Shown here piece after piece: positions 27,340 to 35,559 of a stretch of 64,000 nucleotides of DNA; positions within the stretch are counted from its first letter, which is position 1; every line of letters starts with the position of its first letter. This stretch comes from Vibrio diazotrophicus (GTDB taxonomy: Bacteria > Pseudomonadota > Gammaproteobacteria > Enterobacterales > Vibrionaceae). The notes beneath the pieces are model-generated. The model had not been told where the DNA came from, did no database searches, and saw only the letters and a list, made by a program, of their open reading frames with translations. A program made the position numbers and the translations under genes. The stretch spans positions 2,790,001 through 2,854,000 of the forward strand of contig NZ_CP151842.1 of the NCBI RefSeq assembly GCF_038452265.1. The letters are read 5' to 3'.

Positions 27340-29202
27340 ATGGATCAAAATCCGCAGTCACAGCTAAAGCAACTTGTCATTCGCGGCAAGGAGCAGGGCT
27401 ATCTGACCTACGCCGAAGTAAATGACCACCTACCAGCAGAAATCGTAGATTCTGAACAGGTAGAAGATATTATTCAGATGATCAACGACATGGGTATCAA
27501 AGTTGTAGAAACTGCCCCTGACGCTGATGATCTAGCTCTTAATGATGATGAAACCATCACCGATGAAGACGCAGCTGAAGCTGCTGCTGCTGCGCTGTCT
27601 AGCGTAGAAAGCGAGATTGGTAGAACAACTGACCCTGTTCGTATGTATATGCGTGAGATGGGTACAGTAGAACTACTAACTCGTGAAGGTGAAATCGATA
27701 TCGCGAAGCGTATCGAAGATGGTATTAACCAAGTACAAAGTGCTGTTGCTGAATACCCTGGAACTATTCCATACATTCTTGAACAATTTGACAAAGTTCA
27801 AGCTGAGGAACTTCGCCTAACCGATATCATTAGTGGTTTTGTAGACCCAGATGATGTTGAAAGTGAAGCACCAACAGCAACACACATCGGTTCAGAGTTA
27901 ACAGGTTCAGACCTAGATGACGAAGACGACACCGATGATGAAGATGAAGACGAAGATGGCGACGACGATAGCAGCGATGAAGAAGAAGTTGGTATCGATC
28001 CTGAACTTGCTTTAGAGAAATTTACTGAGCTTCGTAATCAATATCAGAATCTTCAACTTGCTATCAACGAGCATGGCGACAACAGCCCCAAAGCTCAAGA
28101 AGCGACTGAACTTGTGTTAACGGTCTTCCGTGAATTCCGTTTGACACCTAAGCAGTTCGATCATCTTGTAAATACGCTACGCAATTCTATGGATCGCGTA
28201 CGTACACAAGAACGTCTGATCATGCGCTCTGTTGTTGAAAAAGCTAAAATGCCGAAGAAGTCATTTATTTCGGTATTTACTGGCAATGAATCTGATGAAG
28301 CTTGGTTTGACCAAATTCTTGCATCAGATAAGCCATACGTAGCCAAGATCCGTGAAGATGAAGAAGATATTCGTCGTTCAATTCAAAAGCTACGTATTAT
28401 CGAACAAGAAACATCTTTAACGGTAAACCGTATTAAAGATATCAGCCGTCGCATGTCTATTGGTGAAGCGAAAGCTCGCCGTGCGAAAAAAGAGATGGTT
28501 GAAGCGAACTTACGTCTTGTTATCTCTATCGCGAAGAAATACACCAACCGTGGCTTACAATTCTTGGATCTTATTCAGGAAGGTAACATCGGTCTGATGA
28601 AAGCGGTAGATAAGTTCGAATATCGTCGTGGTTACAAGTTCTCAACTTATGCAACTTGGTGGATCCGTCAGGCAATTACTCGTTCAATTGCAGACCAAGC
28701 TCGTACGATCCGTATCCCTGTGCACATGATTGAAACGATCAACAAACTGAACCGTATCTCTCGTCAAATGCTACAAGAAATGGGGCGCGAGCCTCTGCCG
28801 GAAGAATTGGCAGAACGTATGCAAATGCCGGAAGATAAGATTCGTAAGGTACTGAAAATTGCTAAAGAGCCAATCTCAATGGAGACACCAATCGGTGACG
28901 ACGAAGATTCGCATCTAGGTGATTTCATCGAGGATACCACTCTAGAACTACCACTAGATTCTGCAACGGCAACCAGCCTACGTGCAGCAACTCGTGACGT
29001 TTTGGGTGGCCTAACACCTCGTGAAGCAAAAGTACTTCGCATGCGTTTCGGTATCGATATGAACACTGACCACACTTTGGAAGAAGTAGGTAAGCAGTTC
29101 GATGTTACTCGTGAACGTATCCGTCAGATCGAAGCAAAAGCACTACGCAAGCTTCGTCATCCAAGCCGTTCAGAAACTCTGCGCAGCTTCCTAGACGAGT
29201 AA
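27340..29202 (+). CDS. rpoD: RNA polymerase primary sigma factor RpoD (sigma-70)
   Basis: This is the housekeeping sigma factor. Region 1.1 is at the N terminus, followed by the non-conserved insert with a very acidic Asp/Glu stretch around residues 190-222. Region 2 (RGLQFLDLIQEGNIGLMKAVDKFEYRRG, then KFSTYATWWIRQAITR), region 3 and region 4.2 (LEEVGKQFDVTRERIRQIEAKALRKLR) are complete. Length 620 is normal for the family. A terminator follows. It is the last gene of the rpsU operon and the left border of the tRNA integration hotspot. Confidence 0.98.
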   Translation: MDQNPQSQLKQLVIRGKEQGYLTYAEVNDHLPAEIVDSEQVEDIIQMINDMGIKVVETAPDADDLALNDDETITDEDAAEAAAAALSSVESEIGRTTDPVRMYMREMGTVELLTREGEIDIAKRIEDGINQVQSAVAEYPGTIPYILEQFDKVQAEELRLTDIISGFVDPDDVESEAPTATHIGSELTGSDLDDEDDTDDEDEDEDGDDDSSDEEEVGIDPELALEKFTELRNQYQNLQLAINEHGDNSPKAQEATELVLTVFREFRLTPKQFDHLVNTLRNSMDRVRTQERLIMRSVVEKAKMPKKSFISVFTGNESDEAWFDQILASDKPYVAKIREDEEDIRRSIQKLRIIEQETSLTVNRIKDISRRMSIGEAKARRAKKEMVEANLRLVISIAKKYTNRGLQFLDLIQEGNIGLMKAVDKFEYRRGYKFSTYATWWIRQAITRSIADQARTIRIPVHMIETINKLNRISRQMLQEMGREPLPEELAERMQMPEDKIRKVLKIAKEPISMETPIGDDEDSHLGDFIEDTTLELPLDSATATSLRAATRDVLGGLTPREAKVLRMRFGIDMNTDHTLEEVGKQFDVTRERIRQIEAKALRKLRHPSRSETLRSFLDE

Positions 29203-29233
29203 GATAGTAGCGAGCTTTCATAAAGCATTGAAT

Positions 29234-29262
29234 AAAAGGTGAGCGACAGCTCGCCTTTTTTA
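29234..29262 (+). terminator. Terminator of rpoD
   Basis: AAGGTGAGC and GCTCGCCTT form a stem (one G-T pair) around GACA, followed by six T. Confidence 0.9.
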
Positions 29263-29358
29263 TTATCTACAGTTCTAAGTGGATAAAAACTAAGCGCTAT
29301 TACCCTACTTTGCGTCTAGACACACCCCGACCCTTCCCCTATAATCATTGACCTATTA

Positions 29359-29434
29359 GGCCCCTTAGCTCAGTGGTTAGAGCAGTCGACTCATAATCGA
29401 TTGGTCATGTGTTCAAGTCACATAGGGGCCACCA
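29359..29434 (+). tRNA. ileX: tRNA-Ile2 (CAT anticodon, lysidine type)
   Basis: A 76-nt cloverleaf with encoded CCA. The acceptor stem is GGCCCCT/AGGGGCC, D-loop TAGCTCAGTGGTTAGAGCA, anticodon CAT at 29392-29394 (position 34-36) and T-arm ATGTG-TTCAAGT-CACAT. The acceptor and D arm are those of E. coli tRNA-Ile2 (ileX/ileY), whose C34 is changed to lysidine to read ATA. It is not an elongator tRNA-Met, although automatic tools often label it so. Confidence 0.92.
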
Positions 29435-29443
29435 AATCCCGAT

Positions 29444-29472
29444 AAGGCGTATGAAGATATTCATGCGCCTTT
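29444..29472 (+). terminator. Terminator after tRNA-Ile2
   Basis: A 12-bp stem AAGGCGTATGAA/TTCATGCGCCTT (one G-T pair) with a 4-nt loop begins 10 bp after the tRNA CCA, then TTATCTTTT. Confidence 0.85.
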
Positions 29473-29474
29473 AT

Positions 29475-29693
29475 CTTTTCTGGTCCGGTCTATATCCGGT
29501 CCGCGATTACTTCCGGTAAGCTCTGGTCCATTAGGTCAGCCGAAACTCTCCACGTAGTCACACTTCCCCTATCAGAGTGATATACAGCATCAGAACCTTC
29601 TCTCGTCTGTACAGCACGAATTAGAGCAGATACATACCACTTAACACCAGACCTAAACCTCAGAAAAACTCCGCACTGGGTACTTTTTCCACG
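29475..29693. other. Gene scraps downstream of the tRNA (island hotspot)
   Basis: No intact gene is recognised here. The left part holds a cluster of short direct repeats (TCCGGT three times, GGTCC three times). On the minus strand a frame of about 70 codons (29490-29702) opens with TTG and ends ...SLPEVIADRI. It has no ribosome-binding site and no family I recognise. It looks like the remains of a mobile-element gene. No second copy of the tRNA 3' end is visible to the right. Confidence 0.4.
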
Positions 29694-29927
29694 ATGGAGC
29701 AAACGACTTTCCAGCTTACTAAAGACGACAAAGAGATCCAGTCAGAAGTATTGATCACCTCTGACGATGAGATTTTTGGCACCATCATCAGCCAAAGAAT
29801 GGAGAATGCTCCCAATCTACATAAAGTACTCATTCCCTACAGTGGAAACCCTGTGATGCAGATAATTATCATCGACAGCAACACCCAAAAAGCTCTGGTA
29901 ATTAATAACCTATCTCAACTCAGTTGA
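29694..29927 (+). CDS. Hypothetical 77-residue protein
   Basis: An acidic, probably soluble small protein (MEQTTFQLTKDDKEIQ ... VINNLSQLS) with no domain I recognise. ATG start; the ribosome-binding site is poor. A good terminator lies 37 bp after the stop, which supports it being a real transcription unit. Its first bases overlap the minus-strand scrap frame. It sits in the tRNA-olsF interval where islands insert in other vibrios, so it may be a left-over of one. Confidence 0.45.
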   Translation: MEQTTFQLTKDDKEIQSEVLITSDDEIFGTIISQRMENAPNLHKVLIPYSGNPVMQIIIIDSNTQKALVINNLSQLS

Positions 29928-29963
29928 TTTTCTCATTCATAATGACGGATGTGATTGTTTAAT

Positions 29964-29990
29964 GAGGCTCAGTATAACCGAGCCTTCTTT
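29964..29990 (+). terminator. Terminator before olsF
   Basis: AGGCTC and GAGCCT form a stem with a 9-nt loop, followed by TCTTTATA, placed after the small hypothetical gene. Confidence 0.7.
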
Positions 29991-30126
29991 ATACCTTTCC
30001 TTCTTTACCCCATCCCACATTCATCATTTTGCAAAAAATCCGCCATCAAAGACTCACATAACTGCAGCTTAGGTGAAATATTAACCTTCTAGCATGGGCT
30101 CATAATACAAGTATTGTGAGGTTAAC

Positions 30127-31890
30127 ATGCTGTCTAAAAGCCCTTTTAAATTGCCACGAAAAACGCCGTTTGGTTTAGGTGAAAACCTAGCAGAATGGGC
30201 AACGGGTTTAAGTCAACTTGATAAATTCTATGCACAGCGCCCTGCAGGGTGCGACACTCGCCAGTTCCTTCGCTTCACGCTCGAAATATTAGGTATTGAT
30301 TACCAACTGATTAAAGGTTCACTTAACAACGTACCGCAAATTGGACCAACGGTTGTGGTTGCCAACCACCCGCTAGGCTGTGTTGAAGGTGTGATATTGG
30401 CAGAGATGCTCCTTACGATTCGATCTGACGTTCAAATACTCGCAAATCAATATCTTAAAACAGTCCCAGAGCTGGACTCCCTGTTTATTGGTGTCGATGT
30501 ATTTGAAACAGATAAAGCACGTAAAGCTAACTTACAAGCGATGCGTCAGGCACATAAGCATTTAGAGCAAGGCGGCTTATTGTTGATGTTCCCTGCTGGC
30601 GAAGTCTCCCAATTGGTAGACAGCAAACAACGCCGATTGGAAGATAAAGAATGGAGCCAGTCGGTTAGCCGACTGATCAAAAAACACAAAGCAGCAGCAT
30701 TGCCCGTTTATATCGAAGGTCATAACTCGACTCGTTTCTATATGGCAGGGAAAATACATCCGCTGCTCCGTACCGTAATGCTCGGTCGCGAATTGCTGAA
30801 TAAAAAACAAACCTGTATCGACATCTCGATTAGCGATCCAATTCACTACAAAGAAATGCAACATCTTTGCGATCAGCAGTTGGTCAATTACTTACGTTTG
30901 AACACCTACCTGCTCGGTGCAAAAAAAACACTGTCGCGAGATAAAACCAACTTAGATGACACTTCACAACCTATAGCTGACAGATTACCGCTTGTTGAAC
31001 TGCTTGAAGATATTGAAGCACTTCCTTCATCAGCACACTTGCTTAGCCTTAACGAATTTGATGTTTACTGTACTCAGTCCGAAAACATCCCTTCTTTAAT
31101 GCATGAGATTGGACGCTTGCGTGAAAAGAATTTTCGTCAAGTAGGCGAAGGGACTGGGATGGCGTTAGATGTGGATGAGTTTGACCGCGAGTACTTGCAT
31201 CTTTTCATCTGGGACAGAGAACGAGATGAAATGGTAGGCGCTTATCGCTTGGGGCTGGTAGACAAAATTGTCGCAGCCCAAGGTATTCAAGGGCTCTATT
31301 CCAGCACCCTATTTAATTACGATCCGCGCTTTCTAGAAAATATGGGTAACGCTATAGAACTAGGACGCTCGGTGATTGATGAGTACTACCAGAAGAGCAT
31401 GGCACCATTGCTCCTGCTCTGGAAAGGAATTGGCGCATTTATTCATAGAAATCCTCAATACACTCACCTGTTTGGCCCCGTCAGCATCAGCAATGATTAC
31501 AGTGAACAAGCCCGACGCTTGCTGGCAGACACAATGACACTGCACTTCTACGACAACGAGCAAGCTAACTTTGTCGCGGCTTCAAACCCATTACCTATGA
31601 TGCAAGCACAATGGAATGCCAGTTTGTTAACTTCCTTAGCCGACTTACAACTGCTCTCGCGAGTGATTGCTCGTATTGATGAAGGGAAAGGTATTCCGGT
31701 GCTATTACGTCAGTATTTAGGCTTAAACGGAAAACTGGTCAGCTTTAACGTTGACCCAGCGTTTAATGATGCCTTAGATGGTTTGATCGTGGTGGATTTA
31801 CACGATGTTCCGATGAAAACTCTAAGCCGTTATATGGGAGTGAAAGAAGCGGAAGAGTATTTGAAAGTGTCGGCATCAACTTCCCAATAA
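30127..31890 (+). CDS. olsF: Bifunctional ornithine lipid synthase OlsF
   Basis: It makes phosphorus-free ornithine membrane lipids. The N-terminal half is a PlsC/OlsA-like acyltransferase (ANHPLGCVEG, catalytic H81; later FPAGEVSQ). The C-terminal half is an OlsB/GNAT-like N-acyltransferase (IWDRERDEMVGAYRLG, ELGRSVIDEYYQ, FGPVSISNDYS). Such OlsA-OlsB fusions are OlsF; older annotation calls them putative hemolysin. Length 587 is in range. The V. cholerae homologue VC0489 borders the VSP-II island and is phosphate regulated. I see no convincing Pho box here; TAATAC upstream could be a -10. Confidence 0.85.
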   Translation: MLSKSPFKLPRKTPFGLGENLAEWATGLSQLDKFYAQRPAGCDTRQFLRFTLEILGIDYQLIKGSLNNVPQIGPTVVVANHPLGCVEGVILAEMLLTIRSDVQILANQYLKTVPELDSLFIGVDVFETDKARKANLQAMRQAHKHLEQGGLLLMFPAGEVSQLVDSKQRRLEDKEWSQSVSRLIKKHKAAALPVYIEGHNSTRFYMAGKIHPLLRTVMLGRELLNKKQTCIDISISDPIHYKEMQHLCDQQLVNYLRLNTYLLGAKKTLSRDKTNLDDTSQPIADRLPLVELLEDIEALPSSAHLLSLNEFDVYCTQSENIPSLMHEIGRLREKNFRQVGEGTGMALDVDEFDREYLHLFIWDRERDEMVGAYRLGLVDKIVAAQGIQGLYSSTLFNYDPRFLENMGNAIELGRSVIDEYYQKSMAPLLLLWKGIGAFIHRNPQYTHLFGPVSISNDYSEQARRLLADTMTLHFYDNEQANFVAASNPLPMMQAQWNASLLTSLADLQLLSRVIARIDEGKGIPVLLRQYLGLNGKLVSFNVDPAFNDALDGLIVVDLHDVPMKTLSRYMGVKEAEEYLKVSASTSQ

Positions 31891-31908
31891 CAATCGCTTC
31901 CTAATATC

Positions 31909-31942
31909 AAAATCCCCGAGCAGTAAAACTCGGGGATTTTTC
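31909..31942. terminator. Bidirectional terminator between olsF and hutA
   Basis: AAAATCCCCGAG and CTCGGGGATTTT form a 12-bp stem with an 8-nt loop and T-runs on both strands, between convergent genes. Confidence 0.9.
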
Positions 31943-31976
31943 GTTCTTTGTCTTTACTAATAACTAGAATTAACGT

Positions 31977-34061
31977 CTAGAACTCATACTTAGCAGTAAG
32001 AGAGAAGTTACGTTTTGCTTGAGTAAGATCTTTATCTTCTGCACTCAGACCACGGACATCGTTCCAATTGTAATATTCTTCATCAGTGAGATTGAAGATA
32101 CCAGCACGTAAAGTTAGGTCGTTAATTGGCTTGTAGTAAGCCGTAATATCAACCACGGTCGCCGCATCGATTGGTAAGTAGTCACCATCAATATCGCTCT
32201 GTTTCTTATTCGCTGTATAGGTCAGGTTAATGGTTGTACCCCATTGATTGACCGAATCATAGCTAACGCCCACAACAGTATTCCATGGGTTAACACTATT
32301 TAGCGGATTACCTTCCCCGTCCTCACCTTCAGTATAAGCAGCTGCAACACGTGAACTAAAGCCTTCAACTGGCATGAAAGCATCCCATGACAACTGATTG
32401 GCAAGCTCTACGCCTTTGATGGTTGCTTTCTCAATATTAATTGACTGGTAAACAGCATTCCTTGTTTGGAAGCTGCCCGAAACTAACTGATTATCAATGA
32501 AGTTATCGTAATCACTGTAGAAAACCGCGATTTCGTTACTCATTGAATCTGAGTTAAAACGCCATCCAGCTTCATAAGAGATACTCTCTTCCGCTTCTAA
32601 ATCTGGGTTCGGTTTATTAACGTATCCATAAGTTGGGTTGCCGTAAGAGTAATACAATTCCTCGAAATCTGGAGCACGGAAACCTTGGCTGACTTGTGCA
32701 AACAAGCGATGTTGCTCCGTCAGTTTGTAAACCGTTCCTAAACGAGCAGTAACAGCTGAATCAGAGTAGTTTTTATATTCACTGGCATCATTTTGACTTG
32801 GGTTCGCACTGGTATCGCCCGGTTTAGTTTCGAATGAGTCAAAACGAAGCCCTGGTGTGACAATGAAATCATTCCAAGAAACTTCGTCTTGTACAAACAT
32901 ACCGTAACGCGTTTCTGCTGCTTCAGGAATATAGAAAATAACTTGGTCACTACCTACAGAGTTGAACTCTTGGTTAGTATTAGCAATATCTTTGTCTGAG
33001 AAAGACGCGCCATAAACTAAGTTGTGCTCAGCACTGCCTATTACAAAAGACTTATCAAACTGAGCATCTAGCTGGATGCCTTCATCTGAATAAATGTAAT
33101 CTTTCTTTTGCACGTTCCCAGTTCGAGTTGATGTGCGATCAGTGATGCCATTTTCTTCTTTGCTCATCCAATCAAGCTGCCAGGTAATTCGGTCAGCCAA
33201 TAGAACGTCTGCATCCCAAATATGCTTAATACCAACTTGATATTGTTCAGTTTCGTCGCTACCAGATGCATTCTGATACCCACTAAAAGTCAATGACTCC
33301 AAGTCGTTCTTGTTGCGAATATAGTTTCCAGAAAACTCTAACCGATGAGCTGGATTTAATTGGTACTGCAGTTTCACCAATAGATTATTAGCACTGCTAT
33401 CTTGTTCATCTGGTTGACCAAAATTATCCACTTCCTGACCATCTCGTCGGGTATAAGCAACCAGCGATTCTAAATCACCTATCTTATTTGCTAATGCAAT
33501 AGACTCACTGAAAGTTTTATCCGAAGAAGAGTAGTTGAGTTTTGCATAACCGCCGAAATCACGACCTTTTAAAATATCTGCTGGGTCTTTAGTTTCAAAC
33601 GCGACAATGCCACCAATCGCATCTGAACCTTGTAAAGACGAAGCTGCACCTTTGACGATCTCAACGGCTTTAATCATATCGGTATCAACATCAACGCGAG
33701 ACGAGTTAACAAACGTCGCTCCAGAATCAAATTGATTGGGTTGTGCTACCCCATCAACGATGACTTTGATGCGGTTTCCTTCAATACCGCGAATATTGAT
33801 GCTTTGCACACCTTGCCGAGCATTGGTTTGCAAAGTGACGCCCGGTGTATATTTAAATAGGTCTTCAACATCTTCGACCATATTGTGTTCAATCGCCTCT
33901 TCATCAACTACGGTAACCGATGCAGCGGTATCAATCGTTTGAGTATTTAGACGCGTTGCCGACACAACGACTTCGTCAAATGAATAGGTAGTTTCTTCTG
34001 CAACAGCAGGCGCTGATAGCAACGCGCCGATAACTATCGCAAGCGGAGTTTGCTTAATCAT
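31977..34061 (-). CDS. hutA: TonB-dependent heme/hemoglobin outer-membrane receptor
   Basis: This is a 22-strand outer-membrane receptor that takes up heme using TonB energy. The start at 34061 gives 694 residues with signal peptide (ending near ...SAPAVA). TonB box DEVVVSATR follows, then the plug (GVQSINIRGIEGNRIKVIVDGVAQP). The heme-receptor boxes FRAP (461-464) and NPDL (485-488) are both present, and the chain ends in aromatic ...KYEF. No histidine lies between the two boxes, unlike HemR/ShuA. It is downstream of hutX-hutZ, with a 172-bp gap and only a weak Fur-like element, so it may be co-transcribed with them. A start at 34073 is possible. Confidence 0.88.
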   Translation of the reverse strand: MIKQTPLAIVIGALLSAPAVAEETTYSFDEVVVSATRLNTQTIDTAASVTVVDEEAIEHNMVEDVEDLFKYTPGVTLQTNARQGVQSINIRGIEGNRIKVIVDGVAQPNQFDSGATFVNSSRVDVDTDMIKAVEIVKGAASSLQGSDAIGGIVAFETKDPADILKGRDFGGYAKLNYSSSDKTFSESIALANKIGDLESLVAYTRRDGQEVDNFGQPDEQDSSANNLLVKLQYQLNPAHRLEFSGNYIRNKNDLESLTFSGYQNASGSDETEQYQVGIKHIWDADVLLADRITWQLDWMSKEENGITDRTSTRTGNVQKKDYIYSDEGIQLDAQFDKSFVIGSAEHNLVYGASFSDKDIANTNQEFNSVGSDQVIFYIPEAAETRYGMFVQDEVSWNDFIVTPGLRFDSFETKPGDTSANPSQNDASEYKNYSDSAVTARLGTVYKLTEQHRLFAQVSQGFRAPDFEELYYSYGNPTYGYVNKPNPDLEAEESISYEAGWRFNSDSMSNEIAVFYSDYDNFIDNQLVSGSFQTRNAVYQSINIEKATIKGVELANQLSWDAFMPVEGFSSRVAAAYTEGEDGEGNPLNSVNPWNTVVGVSYDSVNQWGTTINLTYTANKKQSDIDGDYLPIDAATVVDITAYYKPINDLTLRAGIFNLTDEEYYNWNDVRGLSAEDKDLTQAKRNFSLTAKYEF

Positions 34062-34127
34062 TATTATGTCCATGTTTAAATGTTAAGTGAGCTCAGTGGT
34101 TTCCCTGAATTTGAAGTGCACGAATCC

Positions 34128-34153
34128 AAGCGGCGTTCGCACGCGAGCCGCTT
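34128..34153 (-). repeat. Stem-loop between hutZ and hutA
   Basis: AAGCGGC and GCCGCTT enclose a 12-nt loop in the intergenic region. There is no T-tract, so it may be a processing or stability element, or a weak attenuator before hutA. Confidence 0.4.
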
Positions 34154-34245
34154 CGAGGCATCAAAATTATGGGAATATTGTTATTAGTTGAGCTGAGATT
34201 TCAGATTATGTCTTTACTTAGTAAGCATTAGCTTTTAAGTATTAG

Positions 34246-34821
34246 TTATTGCTCCATACGCTCCTTTTCAGCTTTCACATGCCCTTCTGTTAAATGAACA
34301 AAATCGAGCATGTCATTGCCGGAAATAACAAACGCTTGTCCGAACCCTTTGACGTAACGACCTGATTCAGGTACTAAGCGATAAAGATTGAAGTCACCTA
34401 ACTGGCTTAAATTATCAATAATCTCTCCAAAACGAGCTTTTAGCGCGGCAACACCTTGGACCCAATCTTCGGTTTGTCTTTCAACAAGTTCTGCGCGCGT
34501 GTCGAAAGTCAATCTCTTACGGGCGTAAATGTTCTTACATTTACTTTCATCTTCGATCATTAAAATCGAAACATTGCGGTTCGTTTTTAAGTTCTGCCCA
34601 TGAGCAGCAATATCACTCACGAGGATGTAATAAGCTTTGCTATCAAAAGCGAATGGCGCATAGGTAGCGTTCGGAATACCAGCAGCGTTAATGGTTGCTA
34701 GCTGCAAGGTTTTGCGAGAATCACGAAATTCACGAACTTCTGGCTCTAATCGACCTTGCAGGCGTTCACGACGAACTTCCTCTCGTTGAACATTTTCTTG
34801 TGGCTGACTTTCAATATTCAC
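34246..34821 (-). CDS. hutZ: Heme utilization/degradation protein HutZ
   Basis: This cytoplasmic split-barrel protein opens the heme ring to free iron. It has 191 residues, about 15 more than V. cholerae HutZ; the extra is mainly an N-terminal tail rich in Glu and Arg. The heme-ligand histidine corresponds to H181 in the C-terminal TEGH loop. The partner aspartate corresponds to D143 in LGDF, 38 residues before it, as in V. cholerae (H170/D132). KTLQLATINAAGIPN is the conserved fold start. It overlaps hutX by 4 bp. Confidence 0.92.
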   Translation of the reverse strand: MNIESQPQENVQREEVRRERLQGRLEPEVREFRDSRKTLQLATINAAGIPNATYAPFAFDSKAYYILVSDIAAHGQNLKTNRNVSILMIEDESKCKNIYARKRLTFDTRAELVERQTEDWVQGVAALKARFGEIIDNLSQLGDFNLYRLVPESGRYVKGFGQAFVISGNDMLDFVHLTEGHVKAEKERMEQ

Positions 34822-35339
34822 GCGGCAAACTCCTTTTTCATTTGCTTAAACGCTTCTACCTGCTGAGGGAAAAGCTGACGTTTTTTGTCTCGGCCTACGT
34901 ACACTTTAAACACACAATCACCATCGGTATTGAAGAAACCAATATAGTAACTTTCCTTGCCTCGGAATGGCTTACTCACAAACGCGATATGTTCTACGAG
35001 ATCTAAGCGAAGATGACCATGCAGCTCACCCTCTCTTCCCATTAAGTTATAGTAGCCGTGCGCTTCTTTGCCTTTCGGGAAATTGGCTTTGGTTTCAAAG
35101 ATCGAGCCGAAAGAGTGAACAATAGTCGTAACACTTCCCCACTCTGGTAACTGTTCCAAAATAGTCTGGGCGTGTTCACCTGCTACTCGGGTTACCATCT
35201 CGTCAGGCAGAGCAAAAGTAATGGCGCCTTCGCTTAACCCCAATTGCTGAGACATGTTAAATACTGGGGTAGAGTCATCTTCCGACAACGCTGCTGTCAC
35301 TTTGTGTTTTACTTCTTCTTCGGAAAAAGTGGTGTACAT
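34818..35339 (-). CDS. hutX: Intracellular heme transport protein HutX
   Basis: This cytoplasmic heme carrier hands heme to HutZ. Its 173 residues carry the motif GYYN at 95-98; the second Tyr (Y97) aligns with the heme-binding Tyr of the V. cholerae GFYN motif. NLMGREGELHGHLRLD follows. ATG start preceded by AGGAGT-like sequence. It is divergent from tonB across a 220-bp region holding the Fur-like sites. The radical-SAM partner HutW, which precedes hutX in V. cholerae, is absent. Confidence 0.9.
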   Translation of the reverse strand: MYTTFSEEEVKHKVTAALSEDDSTPVFNMSQQLGLSEGAITFALPDEMVTRVAGEHAQTILEQLPEWGSVTTIVHSFGSIFETKANFPKGKEAHGYYNLMGREGELHGHLRLDLVEHIAFVSKPFRGKESYYIGFFNTDGDCVFKVYVGRDKKRQLFPQQVEAFKQMKKEFAA

Positions 35340-35476
35340 GGTTACTCCTAGTTACGCTTTGGCATTCAAGTAGTTACCACTACTATTGAACAAGTCATTC
35401 GCCAAATCCCAACTCAAAATGTTTAATTCATAAAACGAAAATCGGATGAGTGGCTATCATACCCAGTCATTTTAAC

Positions 35477-35507
35477 AATGCAAATGATATTTGATATCAT
35501 TTGCATT
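35477..35507. promoter_or_regulatory. 31-bp palindrome with Fur-like core in the hutX/tonB divergent promoter
   Basis: Two perfect 14-bp arms (AATGCAAATGATAT and its complement) surround TTG. The centre TGATATTTGATATCA (35485-35499) fits the 7-1-7 Fur pattern TGATA...TATCA. A second partial Fur match (ATTATCATTTTTA) lies just to the right. Such a site between hutX and tonB would let iron repress both directions. Confidence 0.7.
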
Positions 35508-35559
35508 TAAGAATATTATCATTTTTAACATTCTTTGATAGATTCATTAATGGCTGAAA

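Noticed and set aside
29359..29434. Calling the CAT-anticodon tRNA an elongator tRNA-Met
   Set aside because: Its acceptor and D arm match tRNA-Ile2 (GGCCCCTTAGCTCAGTGG), which carries lysidine at C34; elongator tRNA-Met has a different body.
30001..30126. Pho box upstream of olsF
   Set aside because: Phosphate control is known for the V. cholerae homologue, but no two direct CTGTCAT-like repeats with the right spacing are visible here.
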